DNA from: Sodalis ligni
GTDB taxonomy: Bacteria; Pseudomonadota; Gammaproteobacteria; Enterobacterales; Enterobacteriaceae
Length of the DNA: 64,000 nt
NCBI RefSeq assembly: GCF_016865525.2
Contig: NZ_CP075169.1
Location: 3,162,337 to 3,226,336 of the forward strand
Direction of reading: 5' to 3'
Part shown: positions 28,120 through 38,866 of the stretch, in pieces
Layout of the letters: each line of letters starts with the position of its first letter
Numbering within the stretch: the stretch's first letter is position 1
Translations under genes and position numbers: made by a program
Notes under the pieces: generated by a model
Database searches by the model: none
What the model was told of the DNA's origin: nothing
The model's input: only the letters and a program-made list of their open reading frames with translations

Positions 28120-29175
28120 TTATTTGGCCGGCAATTCGATCTCGCTGGCCGATAGGGTGCCCATGTTGTGGTACATGGCGCAGGCGGCATCCACCAGGTT
28201 CATGGCCAGGGCTGCGCCGCTGCCTTCACCCAGGCGCATCTCAAGATCAAGATAGGGGCGGAGATCCAGCTGCGCCAGGGCGATTTTCGCCCCCTTTTCG
28301 GCGGACAGGTGGGAAGGAATCAGATAGGCGCGCGCCAGAGGCGCGATGCGGCAGGCCACCAGCGCGGCGGCATAGGACAAGAATCCGTCCAGGATAACCG
28401 GTAGCCCTTCGGCGGCGGCCCCCAGCATAACGCCGGCCATGCCGCCGAGGTCATATCCGCCTACCTTCGCCAGTGTGTCGACGCCGTCCCGGGGGTCGGG
28501 ACGATTGACGGCGATGGCCCGTTCCACCACGTCGATTTTGTGTTGCAGCAGCGCTACGGGCAGATTGGCGCCGCGCCCCACCACATCACCCGCCGGGACG
28601 CCGGCCAGAACGCTGACCAGCGCCGCGGCCGGCGTGGTATTGGCCATGCCCAGCTCGCCGACGCCGAACAGGCTTACGCCCCGAGACGCATGCTCTGACA
28701 CCAGCGCCGCCCCGATCTCCAGGACCTTTTCCGCTTCATCGCGGCTCATGGCCGGGCCGGCGGCGATATTGCCGCTGCCTCGGCCCATGCGCCGGTCAAT
28801 CAACCCGGGCAGCGGAAGATCGCTGTCGATACCTAAATCCACCGCCGTGACCTGCGCGCCGGCATTGGCCGCCAGCACACACACTCCGGTAATGCCTTTC
28901 ACCATATTCACCGCCTGGATAGCGGTGACGATACGCGGCGAAATGGCGACGCCCTCTTCATAGACGCCGTGATCGGCAATCATCACCATGATCTGTTTGC
29001 GGTCAAACTGCAGCGGACGGTCGCCCATGATTCCCGCCAGCTGCACGGCCAGCTGCTCCAGGCGGCCGAGGCTGCCGGGAGGTTTCAGCAAACCGTCCAG
29101 CCGTTGCTGCGCCGCCGCCATTGCGCCGGTATCCAGCGGCCTGATGGCATCGATAACCTGTTGCAGTGTGTTCAT
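28120..29175 (-). CDS. cobT: nicotinate-nucleotide:dimethylbenzimidazole phosphoribosyltransferase
   Basis: 351 residues. Makes alpha-ribazole phosphate for the lower ligand of cobalamin. The start at 29175 ([11 protein letters not shown]) has AGGAG upstream; an in-frame start at 29244 would add 23 residues inside cobC. Marks: [58 protein letters not shown] and [12 protein letters not shown], which carries the catalytic glutamate region. Last gene of the cobalamin cluster, 20 bp after cobC. Confidence 0.96.
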   Translation of the reverse strand: MNTLQQVIDAIRPLDTGAMAAAQQRLDGLLKPPGSLGRLEQLAVQLAGIMGDRPLQFDRKQIMVMIADHGVYEEGVAISPRIVTAIQAVNMVKGITGVCVLAANAGAQVTAVDLGIDSDLPLPGLIDRRMGRGSGNIAAGPAMSRDEAEKVLEIGAALVSEHASRGVSLFGVGELGMANTTPAAALVSVLAGVPAGDVVGRGANLPVALLQHKIDVVERAIAVNRPDPRDGVDTLAKVGGYDLGGMAGVMLGAAAEGLPVILDGFLSYAAALVACRIAPLARAYLIPSHLSAEKGAKIALAQLDLRPYLDLEMRLGEGSGAALAMNLVDAACAMYHNMGTLSASEIELPAK

Positions 29176-29195
29176 GATATCTCCTGAAAAAACGG

Positions 29196-29795
29196 TTAAG
29201 GGGCGGTTTTCCGGCCGCTGTCGTTTAAGCATGTCAATACGCAAAATCCGTCCGTCAGGGTGACCTGGCTAAAGGCGTTCTGACGAAAGCGAAAGTGCCA
29301 CATGGCGTCGGGGGGAAGTCCAAGCAAGGTGGCCAGCAGAATACTCAACACGCCCTGGTGCGCTACCAGCAGAATATTGCCGGCCTGTTCGCCGGTAAGA
29401 CGCGCGGTGGCGTCAACAACCCGGCGGGAGAACTCCTGAAAACCTTCCCCGCCGGGGGGAACGGTATGCCGCCAGTCATCGCACCAGGCGCGATAACGCT
29501 CCGGGTCTTCCCGGCGCAAATCGTGGTGGTGGCGCAATTCCCACTCGCCAAAGGCCATTTCATTCCACTCCGGGGAACATTGCGGCTCCAGATGCGGGCG
29601 CAGGATGTTCGCCGTTTCCCTGGCGCGTCTCAGGGCGCTGGCGGCTATCTTCTCGAACGGCACCTCGGCGAGCTGCCAGGCCACATGCTGCGCTTGCCAG
29701 CGCCCGTTCTGCGTCAGGGAAAGATCGCTTAGGCCGCAGTAGACCCCGTCGTAATTGGCCTGGGTCTCGCCGTGCCGTACCAGATAGAGATTCAT
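29196..29795 (-). CDS. cobC: adenosylcobalamin/alpha-ribazole phosphatase
   Basis: 199 residues of the histidine-phosphatase family. The start at 29795 gives [14 protein letters not shown] with the catalytic RHG at 7-9; a second histidine is in [10 protein letters not shown]. It removes the 5' phosphate from alpha-ribazole phosphate or adenosylcobalamin phosphate. It lies between cobS and cobT here (16-20 bp gaps), whereas in Salmonella cobC is unlinked to the main cob operon. Confidence 0.92.
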   Translation of the reverse strand: MNLYLVRHGETQANYDGVYCGLSDLSLTQNGRWQAQHVAWQLAEVPFEKIAASALRRARETANILRPHLEPQCSPEWNEMAFGEWELRHHHDLRREDPERYRAWCDDWRHTVPPGGEGFQEFSRRVVDATARLTGEQAGNILLVAHQGVLSILLATLLGLPPDAMWHFRFRQNAFSQVTLTDGFCVLTCLNDSGRKTAP

Positions 29796-29811
29796 GCCGC
29801 TCTTCCCCCGT

Positions 29812-30561
29812 TCATGCCATGACCCCCAGCGCGGCCAGTAAAAACAGCCATTCAAACAGCTCGACGCCGCAGCCGAGGGTGTCGCCGGTCTGGCCCCCCA
29901 GGGTACGGTTGATTTTGGCGCGATAGATAAAAGACAGCGCCGCCGCGATAAGCGCCGCCAGGGCGCCGGTGAGACCGGCGATAAGCAGGGTCAGCAGCAT
30001 GCCGATGAGCAGGGTCAGGGCGAAGGATTCACCGCTGATTTTACCGATATAGACATTGCCGAGGCCGTTCTCGCGGGCATAACGCTGGCGATACATCAGA
30101 ACGGTGATCAAGGCCCGGCTGATAACCGGGGCGGCAATAATAAAGGGCAGAGCGCCGAGGGGATGCCCGGCCAGGGAGGCCAGGGCCACGGTGCGCAGTC
30201 CGACGGAAAAAATCAGCGCCAGGGCGCCGTTGGTGCCGATGCGGCTGTCGCGCATGATCTCCAGCATCTGCTCGCGTTTGCGCGCCGAGAAAATGCCGTC
30301 GCAGGTATCCGCCAGTCCGTCGAGATGAAAGGCGCCGGTCACCATGGCGTTGGCCATAACCGTCAGGAACGCCGCCACCGGCGCGCCGAACAGGCGCTGG
30401 GCCAGGATGAAGACCAGTGCGCACAGGGTCCCCACCATCAGCCCCACCACCGGTAGCCACATGACGCCGCGGGCATAGGAACTGAGCGGCAGGTCCGCCG
30501 TCCAGCGCGCCGGCACCGGCAGGCGCGTCAGAAACTGCATGGCGGCAAAAAGCTGTTTCAT
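29812..30561 (-). CDS. cobS: adenosylcobinamide-GDP ribazoletransferase (cobalamin synthase)
   Basis: 249 residues, a polytopic inner-membrane enzyme joining adenosylcobinamide-GDP and alpha-ribazole. The start at 30561 (MKQLFAAMQFLTRLPVP) matches the family; an in-frame ATG at 30594 lies farther upstream. Marks: GAFHLDGLADTCDGIFS, a conserved acidic metal-binding loop, then MRDSRIGTNGALAL, and several long hydrophobic segments. It lies 43 bp after cobU in the cobUSCT group. Confidence 0.95.
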   Translation of the reverse strand: MKQLFAAMQFLTRLPVPARWTADLPLSSYARGVMWLPVVGLMVGTLCALVFILAQRLFGAPVAAFLTVMANAMVTGAFHLDGLADTCDGIFSARKREQMLEIMRDSRIGTNGALALIFSVGLRTVALASLAGHPLGALPFIIAAPVISRALITVLMYRQRYARENGLGNVYIGKISGESFALTLLIGMLLTLLIAGLTGALAALIAAALSFIYRAKINRTLGGQTGDTLGCGVELFEWLFLLAALGVMA

Positions 30562-30604
30562 TGCACCGCCCCCGGTATGTCTATGTTTTTGCATAATTGT
30601 TCCA

Positions 30605-31174
30605 TTACACCGCTCCCTGAATGCCGGCGCCCTTGATATGGACCGGAATGCCGGAAATCACCAGCCAGACGTCCTCGGCGGCGGCGGCCAGCCGCTGGTT
30701 GACCCGTCCGGCGATATCCCGGAACCGGCGGGCCAGCAGATTTTCCGGTACGATACCCATGCCCAGTTCGTTGGTGACCAGGATAACCCGGCATGTCGCC
30801 TCGGCGCAGGCGGCCAGCAACTGGTCGATCTGGCCGGCGATATGCCGTTCGATGGCGTCGAAATCCATGGCTTCCGGCGGGGGTTCCCCCGCCTCATCAA
30901 ATAACAGGTTGGTGATAAGGGTAGTGACGCACGCCAGCAGCACCGCGGTGACCTGCGGGTCATGGTCGCGGATAACCTGACGGAGATTCCGGTGCCCTTC
31001 CCAGGTCAGCCAGTGGGCGGGCCTATGGCGCCGGTGCTGCTCTACCCGCGCCGCCATTTCCCCATCGGTGACACGGGAGGTGGCGATATACAGCACCGGC
31101 CCGTTTTGCCTTTGCGCCAGGATTTCCGCCAGACCGCTTTTGCCGCTGCGGGCGCCGCCGGTAATAAGAATCAT
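30605..31174 (-). CDS. cobU: adenosylcobinamide kinase / guanylyltransferase
   Basis: 189 residues. The P-loop GGARSGKS is at 6-13, then LYIATSRVTDGEMAARVEQH includes the histidine region that carries GMP. RPAHWLTWEG and VTNELGMGIVPEN are also typical. It phosphorylates adenosylcobinamide and then attaches GMP. The start overlaps the cbiP stop by ATGA. Confidence 0.95.
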   Translation of the reverse strand: MILITGGARSGKSGLAEILAQRQNGPVLYIATSRVTDGEMAARVEQHRRHRPAHWLTWEGHRNLRQVIRDHDPQVTAVLLACVTTLITNLLFDEAGEPPPEAMDFDAIERHIAGQIDQLLAACAEATCRVILVTNELGMGIVPENLLARRFRDIAGRVNQRLAAAAEDVWLVISGIPVHIKGAGIQGAV

Positions 31175-32690
31175 ATGTCCGCCATAATGCGATAAATACG
31201 GGGTATATCGATATGGGCGCGCATCTGCGCCGCCAGGGCGTCGAACGAGCGCTGCTTGCGCTCCTGCCAGCCCATCACCGGCATATTCAGCGGACTGAGC
31301 CCCCGCCGCTCCCGCAGGGCGTCCAGCAGTGCCCGGGTGAACGGCGGCGTATCGAACAGGCCGTGGATGTAGCTGCCGGCCACATCGCCCCGTTCATTGA
31401 TGGCGCCGTCGTCCTGGCGTAACGCCGGCCGTTTTGCCGGGTGAGGCGGGCGAAGGGCCCCCCCCCGCCCCCCGGGTGGGCCCGCCCCTTGTGGTTTTAA
31501 TACCCGCCGAGGGTAAGCCCGCCGCCGGCGGCGAACACCCCACAGGGCAACGCCAGCCCCTCGGCCTCCACCTGGGTGGTCACCTTGCGCGGTTCGAAAT
31601 GGGTTTCGCAGTTCAGCAGCCCGAGCCCTTCCGTTTCTTCCAAACCGGATTCGATACCGTCGGTGACCCGCCGGCCCAGCATCTGGAAGCCGCCGCAGAT
31701 GCCCAGGATCGGCACGCACCGGTCGTGGGCGCCGCGGATCTCTTCATCGATGCCGTTGGCCCGCAAATAGAGCAAATCCCCGAGGGTATTTTTACTGCCG
31801 GGAATAATCAGCAGGTCCGGCACGCCAAGAGGGGTACCGCGCTTAACATAGCGCAGCCGCACATCGGGCTGCGCCGCCAGGGCGTTAAAATCGGAAAAGT
31901 TGGCGATGTGGGGCAGTTGCAGCACGGCGATATCCAAATCACGCCCCAGGTCCCGGCGGTATTTATCCCCCTGCAGGGCGACGCCGTCCTCGTCTTCCAG
32001 CGGTTCGTCAAACCAGGGCATCACCCCCACCACCGGCACGCCGGTGAGGGCTTCTATCTGGGTGATGCCCGGCTGCAGCAGCGCCGGGTCGCCGCGGAAC
32101 TTATTGATGATCACGCCTTTTACCCGCGTTTTTTCTTCTGGACGCAGCAACGCCAGCGTGCCGTAGATTGCGGCGAACACGCCGCCTTTGTCAATATCCG
32201 CCACCAGCAGCACCGGTGCGCCGGCCTGTTCCGCCATGCCCATATTGACGATATCGCGATCCCGCAGATTGATTTCCGCCGGACTGCCCGCGCCTTCCAA
32301 TACGATAATATCGTTTTCCGCCGCCAGGCTGCGGTAAACTTCCCCTACCCGCTGACGCAGCTGCGGTTTGTATTGGTGGTAATCCATGGCGTCCATATGG
32401 CAAAGCGCCTCCCCCATGACGATCACCTGGGATTTCCGATCGCTGGTGGGTTTAAGCAGCCCGGGATTCACCCGCCCGTCCGGTTCGATACCCGCCGCTT
32501 CGGCCTGGAATACCTGCGCCCGGCCCATTTCGGCCCCGTCGCGGGTGATCCAGGAATTGAGCGCCATATTCTGCGCCTTGAACGGCGCGGTGCGATGGCC
32601 GTCCTGGGCAAAAATCCGGCACAATCCCGCCGCCAGCACGCTTTTACCCACATCGGACGCGGTCCCTTGCAACATGATTGAGAGTGTCAT
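31171..32690 (-). pseudogene. cbiP: adenosylcobyric acid synthase with an in-frame stop and a frameshift
   Basis: An amidotransferase that adds four amide groups to the corrin ring. Codons from 32690 read the full synthetase domain and the glutaminase cysteine ([11 protein letters not shown]). They stop at TAA 31497-31499, just after LTLGGY where the family has GGYEIH. The same frame then continues KGRAHPGG...FARLTRQNGRRYA through an abnormal G/C-only tract at 31456-31489, shifts by one base near 31417, and ends DDGAINERGDVAGSYIHGLFD (glutaminase histidine) to 31171. The 1520-bp span is one short of 1521, that is 506 residues, the usual length. Inactivation or local sequence error. Confidence 0.88.
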
Positions 32691-32748
32691 AAAGAATCCT
32701 TGGGAAAATGCCGAACCGTCCGGCGACTGCGCGCCTTGGCAAGACGTC

Positions 32749-33465
32749 TCATGCGCTTTGCGCCGGCCAGCGCTTGTTCACCAGCACGGTGGAGAAATAG
32801 GGTAGCACCCGATCCGCCGCCATGTCGCCGAGGGCGCGGAAACACTGCTCCTGCGGCAGCGAGGCATCCGCCATCAGCAGGGCGTGATCCAGCAAATCCA
32901 GCCGCCGCAGCAATGCCTGGATACGGGCAAAGCGGCCGTAGACCTTCATCAGCACCACGCAATCATGGGTGAGCAGCGCCTGCTCCAGCGCCTCGTCGTT
33001 ATCTGTGCAGGCCATGACCGCCAATGACTGGTTTTCCATCGCCAAGGGCACCTGGGCGCGTGCGGCAATACAGGCAAAAGAGGTGACGCCGGGAATAATC
33101 TCGATGGCGACGCGGTGCTGCAGGCGCGCCAGCAGGAAGACCCAGGTGCTATAAAGCATGGCGTCGCCGAGGGTGATAAACCCTACCCGTTTCCCGCTCG
33201 CCGCGTCGGCGGCCATCTCCTCCGCCACCGTATCCCACGCCGCGTTTTTTTCCGCCTCATTCAGGCTCATGGGAAAATGACGGGATTTAATCTCCACCCG
33301 GTGGGAAAGATATTCGCTCACAATACTCAGAGACAGGCTGTCGCCGCCCTTACGCCCCGCCGGCGCATAGAGAATATCCAGGATGCCAAGGGTGCGCGCG
33401 CCGCGCACGGTGATGAGATCAGCGGCGCCAGGTCCGGTGCCGATGGCGTAAAGAGTGCCGCTCAT
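32749..33465 (-). CDS. cbiL: precorrin-2 / cobalt-factor II C20-methyltransferase
   Basis: 238 residues from ATG 33465, overlapping the cbiK stop by ATGA. SAM-dependent tetrapyrrole methylase fold: [18 protein letters not shown] at the N-terminus, then [13 protein letters not shown] and [17 protein letters not shown]. It methylates C20 of cobalt-factor II in the anaerobic pathway. A 58-bp gap leads directly to cbiP; in Salmonella the cbiMNQO cobalt transporter genes lie at this point. Confidence 0.95.
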   Translation of the reverse strand: MSGTLYAIGTGPGAADLITVRGARTLGILDILYAPAGRKGGDSLSLSIVSEYLSHRVEIKSRHFPMSLNEAEKNAAWDTVAEEMAADAASGKRVGFITLGDAMLYSTWVFLLARLQHRVAIEIIPGVTSFACIAARAQVPLAMENQSLAVMACTDNDEALEQALLTHDCVVLMKVYGRFARIQALLRRLDLLDHALLMADASLPQEQCFRALGDMAADRVLPYFSTVLVNKRWPAQSA

Positions 33466-34250
33466 AAGGCCGTCTCCTCGGGGATACGATCCAACAGGTG
33501 ATCGACGAACATCTGCTGGATCAGGGGATTTTCCCCCAGCCCCTGCAGGTGGCAGCGGCAATGATAGCCGGCCTGTTCCAGCCGGCTTTTCCACGAGCCA
33601 GGCTCATCGGAAGCCATGTCGTTGACCGCGTGATCGCCGGCCACCAGCATCAGGGGCATCAGATGGACAGTGCGCACCCGCTGTCTTTTCAGGCGGGCAA
33701 TGACCAAATCCAGGTCGGGATAACTCTCCACCGCCCCCACCAGCGCCGGGATCCCCTCGGCGTCCAGCATATGATCCAGGCAGGCATAAGCGGAGAAAGC
33801 CGGATGCCCGGTGCCATGCCCCATGAATACCACCCGTTCATCATCGGCCAGGGACGGCATCTGGGCCCGCAGCGCCCCTATCAGCCGGCCATAATCCCGC
33901 TGATGATTGAGCAGCGGCGCGCCGATAAACAGGGCCTCGAAGCGGCCGTCCCAGCCTGAGGCATGGCGGACCAGCTTTTCATATTCATCGCCGTGGATAA
34001 TATGCAGGGATTGTATCGCCACATCCTTGTAGCCCTGCTGCCAGAGTCTCTCCAGCGCCTGGGCCGGCGTATCGATGATAAGCCCGTCACGCTGCGCGAG
34101 TTTGCGCAGCACCATACCGGAGGTAAAGGCGCGAAAAGGGGTCCGGTCGGGAAAGGCCCCGGCGAGGCGCTGCTCGCAGGCGTCGATATTCCGGACGCGC
34201 GCGTCGCGGTAGGTGGTGCCGAAACTCACGGTTAATAGCGCTTTTTTCAT
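33462..34250 (-). CDS. cbiK: sirohydrochlorin cobaltochelatase (anaerobic)
   Basis: 262 residues. Inserts cobalt into sirohydrochlorin (factor II), the committing step of the anaerobic route. VSFGTTYRDAR near the N-terminus; the catalytic/metal histidines are at the same positions as in Salmonella CbiK, His145 (FMGHGTGH) and His207 (VAGDHAVND). No signal peptide. It identifies this cluster as the oxygen-independent, early-cobalt pathway. Confidence 0.96.
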   Translation of the reverse strand: MKKALLTVSFGTTYRDARVRNIDACEQRLAGAFPDRTPFRAFTSGMVLRKLAQRDGLIIDTPAQALERLWQQGYKDVAIQSLHIIHGDEYEKLVRHASGWDGRFEALFIGAPLLNHQRDYGRLIGALRAQMPSLADDERVVFMGHGTGHPAFSAYACLDHMLDAEGIPALVGAVESYPDLDLVIARLKRQRVRTVHLMPLMLVAGDHAVNDMASDEPGSWKSRLEQAGYHCRCHLQGLGENPLIQQMFVDHLLDRIPEETAL

Positions 34251-34253
34251 TGC

Positions 34254-35042
34254 TTATTCCTTCAGGCTGGCGTCTTCGGCGCAAAGCCACCGATCCAGAC
34301 GCCGTTCAAATTCGTCCGGCGTGGAAATCACATCCTGCCAGTGCATGACCGGCCGGCGGAGGACCACACAGGGGATATTCTCTTCCAGGCAGGGCCGCAC
34401 CTTGTCGATATAGCCTCCCTCCCGGCCCGACTCTTTGGTAATCATGACGTCCGGCCGGTAGCGGCGGTATAAGGCCAGGTTCAGCTCGGCGCTGAACGGG
34501 CCGGTCATGGCGAGTATCTGATTGACTCCCAGTCCCAGCGCTTCGCACTGTGCGAGGATGTCGGACAAAGGCAGTACGCGGGCGATAAGGGTTTTGCCCG
34601 GCAGCAGCCGCACGTAGTCCGCCAATTGCTTGCTGCCGGTGGTCAGCAGCACCCGCGGCCCGAATTGCCCGGCCCGTCCGCAGGCCTGTTCGATGCTGTC
34701 CACCGGGAACAGGCTGGGATGGACAATGGCGTCGATGTCGCTGGGCCTTTCATAGCGGGTCAGCGGCACCCCCCGCTGCCGGCAGGCCTCGGCCAGGGTG
34801 CGGGATGCCTGTTCCGCATAGGGATGGGAGGCATCGATAACCCGGTGGGCGCAGCGCAGCCACTCCGCCATACCGTCGATATCAAGCCGTCCCACCTGCC
34901 GCCCACCCCCCACGTCCTCCGCCAGCGCCTCGCCGGTGGCGGTGGCCACCGACAGGCTGTAGGGCACGCCCCGGCGCGTTAATATCCGGCATAGGGCCAG
35001 CGCGTCCGAGGTGCCGCCGAGAATATGGATATTGATACTCAC
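34254..35042 (-). CDS. cbiJ: cobalt-precorrin-6A reductase
   Basis: 262 residues with a GTG start at 35042 behind GGAAGGA. NAD(P)H-dependent reduction of cobalt-precorrin-6A. Marks: HILGGTSDALALCRIL, HRVIDASHPYAEQAS, LLTTGSKQLADY and VMITKESGREGGYIDKV. It lies 3 bp before cbiK. An ATG at 35120 in frame would run into cbiH and is unlikely. Confidence 0.93.
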   Translation of the reverse strand: MSINIHILGGTSDALALCRILTRRGVPYSLSVATATGEALAEDVGGGRQVGRLDIDGMAEWLRCAHRVIDASHPYAEQASRTLAEACRQRGVPLTRYERPSDIDAIVHPSLFPVDSIEQACGRAGQFGPRVLLTTGSKQLADYVRLLPGKTLIARVLPLSDILAQCEALGLGVNQILAMTGPFSAELNLALYRRYRPDVMITKESGREGGYIDKVRPCLEENIPCVVLRRPVMHWQDVISTPDEFERRLDRWLCAEDASLKE

Positions 35043-35062
35043 TCTCCTTCCCTCGACCCCGT

Positions 35063-35800
35063 TTAGTCCGCCGGCTCGAATTGATAGCCGCGGGGGGTAA
35101 TCATCAGGCCGTCCCGGCAATAGGTGGAGCGGTTGCCGACAATCACCAGGCAGGTCATGTCCACCGGCTCAAAGTCCATGTCGCCGAGGGTGGTGATCCA
35201 TTTTTCCTGTTTTTTCCGCCCGGCGGCGCGCACCACGCCCACCGGCGTCTCGGCGGGCTTGTAGCGGCGCAGCGCCGCAAAGGCATTGGCCAGATGATCC
35301 TTTCGGCCGTTGCTGCGGGGGTTATAAAAACAGATGACGAAATCCGCCTGCGCGGCGCACAGGATGCGTTTTTCAATCACCGGCCAGGGCGTCATCAGGT
35401 CGCTGAGGCTGATATGGCAATAATCGTGCATCAGCGGCGCCCCCAGCAGCGAGGCGGCGGCGGTGCTGGAGGTGACGCCGGGTATCAGTTTTATCTGCAC
35501 GTCCAGCCGCTGCTGGGTGGTCAATTCGAGAATCAGCCCGGCCATACCGTAAATACCGGCGTCGCCGCTGCTGATCAACGCCACTTTGTTGCCCGCGGCG
35601 GCCAAATCCAGCGCCGCCTGGCACCGTTCGATCTCTTTGCACATGCCGGTTTTTATCACCTGCTTATCGCCGGTGAGGTGTTTTACCAGGTGGGTGTAGG
35701 TTTTATAGCCGACAATGATGTCGGCATCCTGAATGGCGTCAAGGGCCTCCAGGGTCATGGCGCCCTGGTTGCCCGGACCGATACCGATAACATAAAGCAT
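35063..35800 (-). CDS. cbiH: cobalt-factor III C17-methyltransferase
   Basis: 245 residues, tetrapyrrole methylase fold. [56 protein letters not shown] and VICFYNPRSNGRKDHL are typical of CbiH/CobJ ring-contraction methylases. The start overlaps the cbiG stop by one base (TGATG), indicating translational coupling. Confidence 0.95.
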   Translation of the reverse strand: MLYVIGIGPGNQGAMTLEALDAIQDADIIVGYKTYTHLVKHLTGDKQVIKTGMCKEIERCQAALDLAAAGNKVALISSGDAGIYGMAGLILELTTQQRLDVQIKLIPGVTSSTAAASLLGAPLMHDYCHISLSDLMTPWPVIEKRILCAAQADFVICFYNPRSNGRKDHLANAFAALRRYKPAETPVGVVRAAGRKKQEKWITTLGDMDFEPVDMTCLVIVGNRSTYCRDGLMITPRGYQFEPAD

Positions 35801-36873
35801 CAGCAGGCTACTCCTAAAGTGATGGTGACGCCTTGGGTGCGCAGCGTGTCGCCCACCAGGCGACCGTTGCTCATCAACCAGGCCACAGGCTGGGACACGC
35901 TGCCGATACCGGTAACGCGGCGAACGAATTCGGATACCGGGAAACGCGCCGCCACCGGTTTGAGCACCTCGATGGAGTAGATTTCAAAGGGTACGCAGCA
36001 TTGGTTGGCGAGATGGCGCAGCGCCGGCTCATCCTGTTTAATGGACACGCTGCCGATGGCGGACAGCGCCAGGGGATCGATATGCTGGCTGGCCAACTGC
36101 TGATTAAGCAGGCGCGACACCGTAGACGGCGGGGTATCCCGTCGGCAGCCGATACCGGCCACCACGCAGCGGGGGATCAGTTTATATATCGGCACCGGCA
36201 GCGCCGGCACCGTATCCCGCAGGCTGACGTACAGCAATGCGTCCAGCTCCGGCAAGTCGTCCAGATCGGTCACCAGAATCAGGCCGCGAGTATCGCAATA
36301 CTCCTCGGGCCAGTGCATCTTGACGGCGGCCAGGGAGGTCCGATCCCAAAACAGGCCGACCTTGCCGCCGCTCACCAGCAGCTGATTGAGCTTTTTGCTG
36401 TTCTCGCGAAAATCCGTCATGGTGGCGTTCAGCTGCTGCGCCAGCATATCCACCGCCGCCAGCTGATTAACATCGGTGGCGGTGGTAATGACGGGCGCGG
36501 CGCCGATAAGACCGGCGATATAGCGGGTCAGCGCGTTGGCGCCCCCCATATGGCCGGACAGCAGGCTGATGGCATGGTGTCCCTGGTCGTCAAGCACCAC
36601 CACCGCCGGATCGCTGAATTTATCTTTGATAACCGGCGCGATGACCCGCACCGTCAGCCCGGTGGCGCAAATGAAGATCAATGCCGAATACTGGTGGAAG
36701 ATCTCGGCGACGGTTTGCGACAGGGTGCCGCGAAACGGTTCGAAACCGGGCTCCAGCAGGTTTTGGCTGGTAAAACAGGTCATGGGCAGCCGGGCGGACA
36801 ATCTTTTGGCCAGCCGTATTCCCCCCGGCGTCAGGCAAAACAGGGCGACCGACTCAGGCTTGACGATATTCAT
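35800..36873 (-). CDS. cbiG: cobalt-precorrin-5A hydrolase
   Basis: 357 residues from ATG 36873 ([19 protein letters not shown]), which matches the Salmonella start. It overlaps the cbiF 3' end by 20 bp. Opens the delta-lactone of cobalt-precorrin-5A, releasing acetaldehyde. [37 protein letters not shown] and [12 protein letters not shown] are recognised. An upstream ATG at 36930 would extend 19 residues into cbiF and was rejected. Confidence 0.94.
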   Translation of the reverse strand: MNIVKPESVALFCLTPGGIRLAKRLSARLPMTCFTSQNLLEPGFEPFRGTLSQTVAEIFHQYSALIFICATGLTVRVIAPVIKDKFSDPAVVVLDDQGHHAISLLSGHMGGANALTRYIAGLIGAAPVITTATDVNQLAAVDMLAQQLNATMTDFRENSKKLNQLLVSGGKVGLFWDRTSLAAVKMHWPEEYCDTRGLILVTDLDDLPELDALLYVSLRDTVPALPVPIYKLIPRCVVAGIGCRRDTPPSTVSRLLNQQLASQHIDPLALSAIGSVSIKQDEPALRHLANQCCVPFEIYSIEVLKPVAARFPVSEFVRRVTGIGSVSQPVAWLMSNGRLVGDTLRTQGVTITLGVAC

Positions 36874-37627
36874 GAGAGAATCCGGCATGATAAAGTTTGG
36901 AATAATGGTATTCGTCGCCCATAAAGGCACCGACCAATATCAACGCGGTTTTGCCGATATCCGCCGCCCGGGCCAGGCCGGCGATATCGCTTAAAGTCCC
37001 GCGCACGGTTTTCTCTTCCGGCCAGGTGGCCTTGAAAATCACCGCCGCCGGCGTGTCGGCGGGATAGCCCCCGTCCATCAGCCGCCGCGCTACCCGTTCG
37101 ATGGCCTGCACCGACAGAAAAATCGCCATGGAGGTGCGATGGGCGGCAAAAGACTCCAGAGATTCCAGCGGCGGCGTCGGCGTGCGCCCTTCCATGCGCG
37201 TAATAATCAGGCTTTGGGACACTTCGGGCACGGTATATTCCACCCCCATTTGCGCCGCCGCGCCGAGAAACGCGCTGACGCCGGGCACGGTGCTAAAACC
37301 GATTCCCAGTTTGGCCAGTTCTTCAATCTGCTCGCGGATAGAGCCGTACAGCGACAAATCGCCGGTTTGCAGCCGCGCCACCAGCCGCCCTTCGGCTATC
37401 CCTTTATGCATCCGCCGGATAATGTCTTCCAGGGTCATGCCGGCGCTGTCATAACACTCCGCCTCCGGCTTGCAGTATTCCAGCAGAGCGGGGTTGATCA
37501 GGGAACCGGCATAGATAACCACATCCGCCCGGCACAGCAGCCGGTACCCTTTAAGGGTGATAAGCTCCCGGTCCCCCGGTCCGGCGCCGACAAACCACAC
37601 CAACCGTCGATCAAATGACTCTGTCAT
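36854..37627 (-). CDS. cbiF: cobalt-precorrin-4 C11-methyltransferase
   Basis: 257 residues of the tetrapyrrole methylase family: [55 protein letters not shown] and [13 protein letters not shown]. The start overlaps the cbiT stop by ATGA. It acts after CbiH and before CbiG, its neighbours here. Confidence 0.96.
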   Translation of the reverse strand: MTESFDRRLVWFVGAGPGDRELITLKGYRLLCRADVVIYAGSLINPALLEYCKPEAECYDSAGMTLEDIIRRMHKGIAEGRLVARLQTGDLSLYGSIREQIEELAKLGIGFSTVPGVSAFLGAAAQMGVEYTVPEVSQSLIITRMEGRTPTPPLESLESFAAHRTSMAIFLSVQAIERVARRLMDGGYPADTPAAVIFKATWPEEKTVRGTLSDIAGLARAADIGKTALILVGAFMGDEYHYSKLYHAGFSHEYRQA

Positions 37628-38196
37628 ACCTTCTCCTTCTGACAGGAAAGAATAAAAGCGGGATTGTTCGGCTTGAAATAGTGACCATTACCCAGACGGA
37701 CCAGAGACGATACCTGGATTTGGATACAATCGGGCCGGCTAAAACCCCGTAGGGTTAAACTTTTCAGCGCCTCATTGAGGTTTTCCAGCAGGATGAGGTT
37801 AATCACCAGCCGTCCCCCCGGCGCCAGCAGATCGCCGGCCCAGAGGATAATCTGTTGAAGATTGCCGCCGCTGCCGCCGACAAAAACGGCGTCGGTCTGA
37901 CCGGCAAAAGGAAGCGGCAACGGCAGCGGCGCCACGCCCTCGACTACCTGCACCCGGCCAAGGCGGAATTTGTCGCAATTGCGGCGGATCAGGTCCAGGG
38001 CCTCGGCGTTGCGCTCTATGGCCGCGACCTTCAGCGCCGGGTAGCGGCAGGCGGCTTCAACGGCCACGCTGCCGGTGCCGGCCCCCACGTCCACCATCAC
38101 CTGCGCTTGCGCCAGATCCAGCCGCTCCAGCGCTATCTGCCGCACTTCGCGTTTGGTCATCGGCACGGCGCCGCGAATAAAGTCTTCATCTTTCAT
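37624..38196 (-). CDS. cbiT: cobalt-precorrin-6B C15-methyltransferase (decarboxylating)
   Basis: 190 residues from ATG 38196 ([19 protein letters not shown]). SAM-binding motif [15 protein letters not shown] at about 34-48, then [15 protein letters not shown] and [15 protein letters not shown]. It overlaps the cbiE end by 11 bp. CbiT and CbiE are separate here and are fused as CobL in aerobic-pathway bacteria. Confidence 0.95.
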   Translation of the reverse strand: MKDEDFIRGAVPMTKREVRQIALERLDLAQAQVMVDVGAGTGSVAVEAACRYPALKVAAIERNAEALDLIRRNCDKFRLGRVQVVEGVAPLPLPLPFAGQTDAVFVGGSGGNLQQIILWAGDLLAPGGRLVINLILLENLNEALKSLTLRGFSRPDCIQIQVSSLVRLGNGHYFKPNNPAFILSCQKEKV

Positions 38197-38866
38197 CAGG
38201 GAAACCCGTCCATTTGTCCGCTCCGCTCCGCAACGCGCCATGGCCGGCGGTAAGGTAGTGTTCATCGAGGATCGCCACCACATTCATGTCATATTCCCGC
38301 GCCACGCGATCGGGAGACAGAATATGGATACGCTCGTCGGCATAGGAGAGATTTTCTCCCACCGCCAGGGTACGGCGCAGGCCGCGCGACAGGATCTGGC
38401 GGGCGATTTCATAGGGTCCGATATGCCGGTCGGTCATCATGGCCACTTTGCCGTGCCGCAGTATAAAATCGAAGTCCGGTTCGCGGCCGTGGCTGCTGGT
38501 GAGATAAATATCGTTCATGGACAGCCCCAGGCGCGAGAACAGGTATTGCACCGCGCTGATGCCGGGCACCACCAGCAGCGGCCCGTCCGCATGGCGGCTC
38601 AGGTAATCGCCGATGCCGTATAACATCGGGTCGCCGGACGCCAGCACCACCACCCGTTGCTCCCGGTGTGCGGCCAGCCAGGCGGCCAGGGCCGGGAGGG
38701 AGGCGTCCAGCAACCGCTTCTCCTGGCGTATTTCCGGGAAGCAGGCCAACTGGCGCGGGCTGCCGATAAGCACGTCGCAGCGTTCAATCAGCTCTCTGGC
38801 CCGGGGCGTAAGATAACCCACATCCCCAGGCCCCAGTCCCACCACGCTCAGGCGGCCATCGTTCAT
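38186..38866 (-). CDS. cbiE: cobalt-precorrin-7 C5-methyltransferase
   Basis: 226 residues from ATG 38866, which overlaps the cbiD stop by ATGA. Tetrapyrrole methylase marks: [38 protein letters not shown] and [17 protein letters not shown]. The upstream cbiD frameshift makes the cbiD and cbiE frames run together into one 599-codon frame, but the ATGA start and the family boundary show that CbiE is an independent protein. Confidence 0.93.
   Translation of the reverse strand: MNDGRLSVVGLGPGDVGYLTPRARELIERCDVLIGSPRQLACFPEIRQEKRLLDASLPALAAWLAAHREQRVVVLASGDPMLYGIGDYLSRHADGPLLVVPGISAVQYLFSRLGLSMNDIYLTSSHGREPDFDFILRHGKVAMMTDRHIGPYEIARQILSRGLRRTLAVGENLSYADERIHILSPDRVAREYDMNVVAILDEHYLTAGHGALRSGADKWTGFPDER

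Noticed and set aside
27498..28397. proteins encoded by the tandem array near cobT
   Set aside because: Open frames arise from repetition on both strands, show no ribosome sites and no domain, and change frame as unit length varies by 1-3 bp.
31434..32681. 415-codon plus-strand frame opposite cbiP
   Set aside because: Shadow of the conserved cbiP reading; no domain or ribosome site.
35081..36924. long plus-strand frames opposite cbiH and cbiG
   Set aside because: Antisense shadows with His/Gln/Arg bias; cbiG and cbiH are unmistakable on the other strand.
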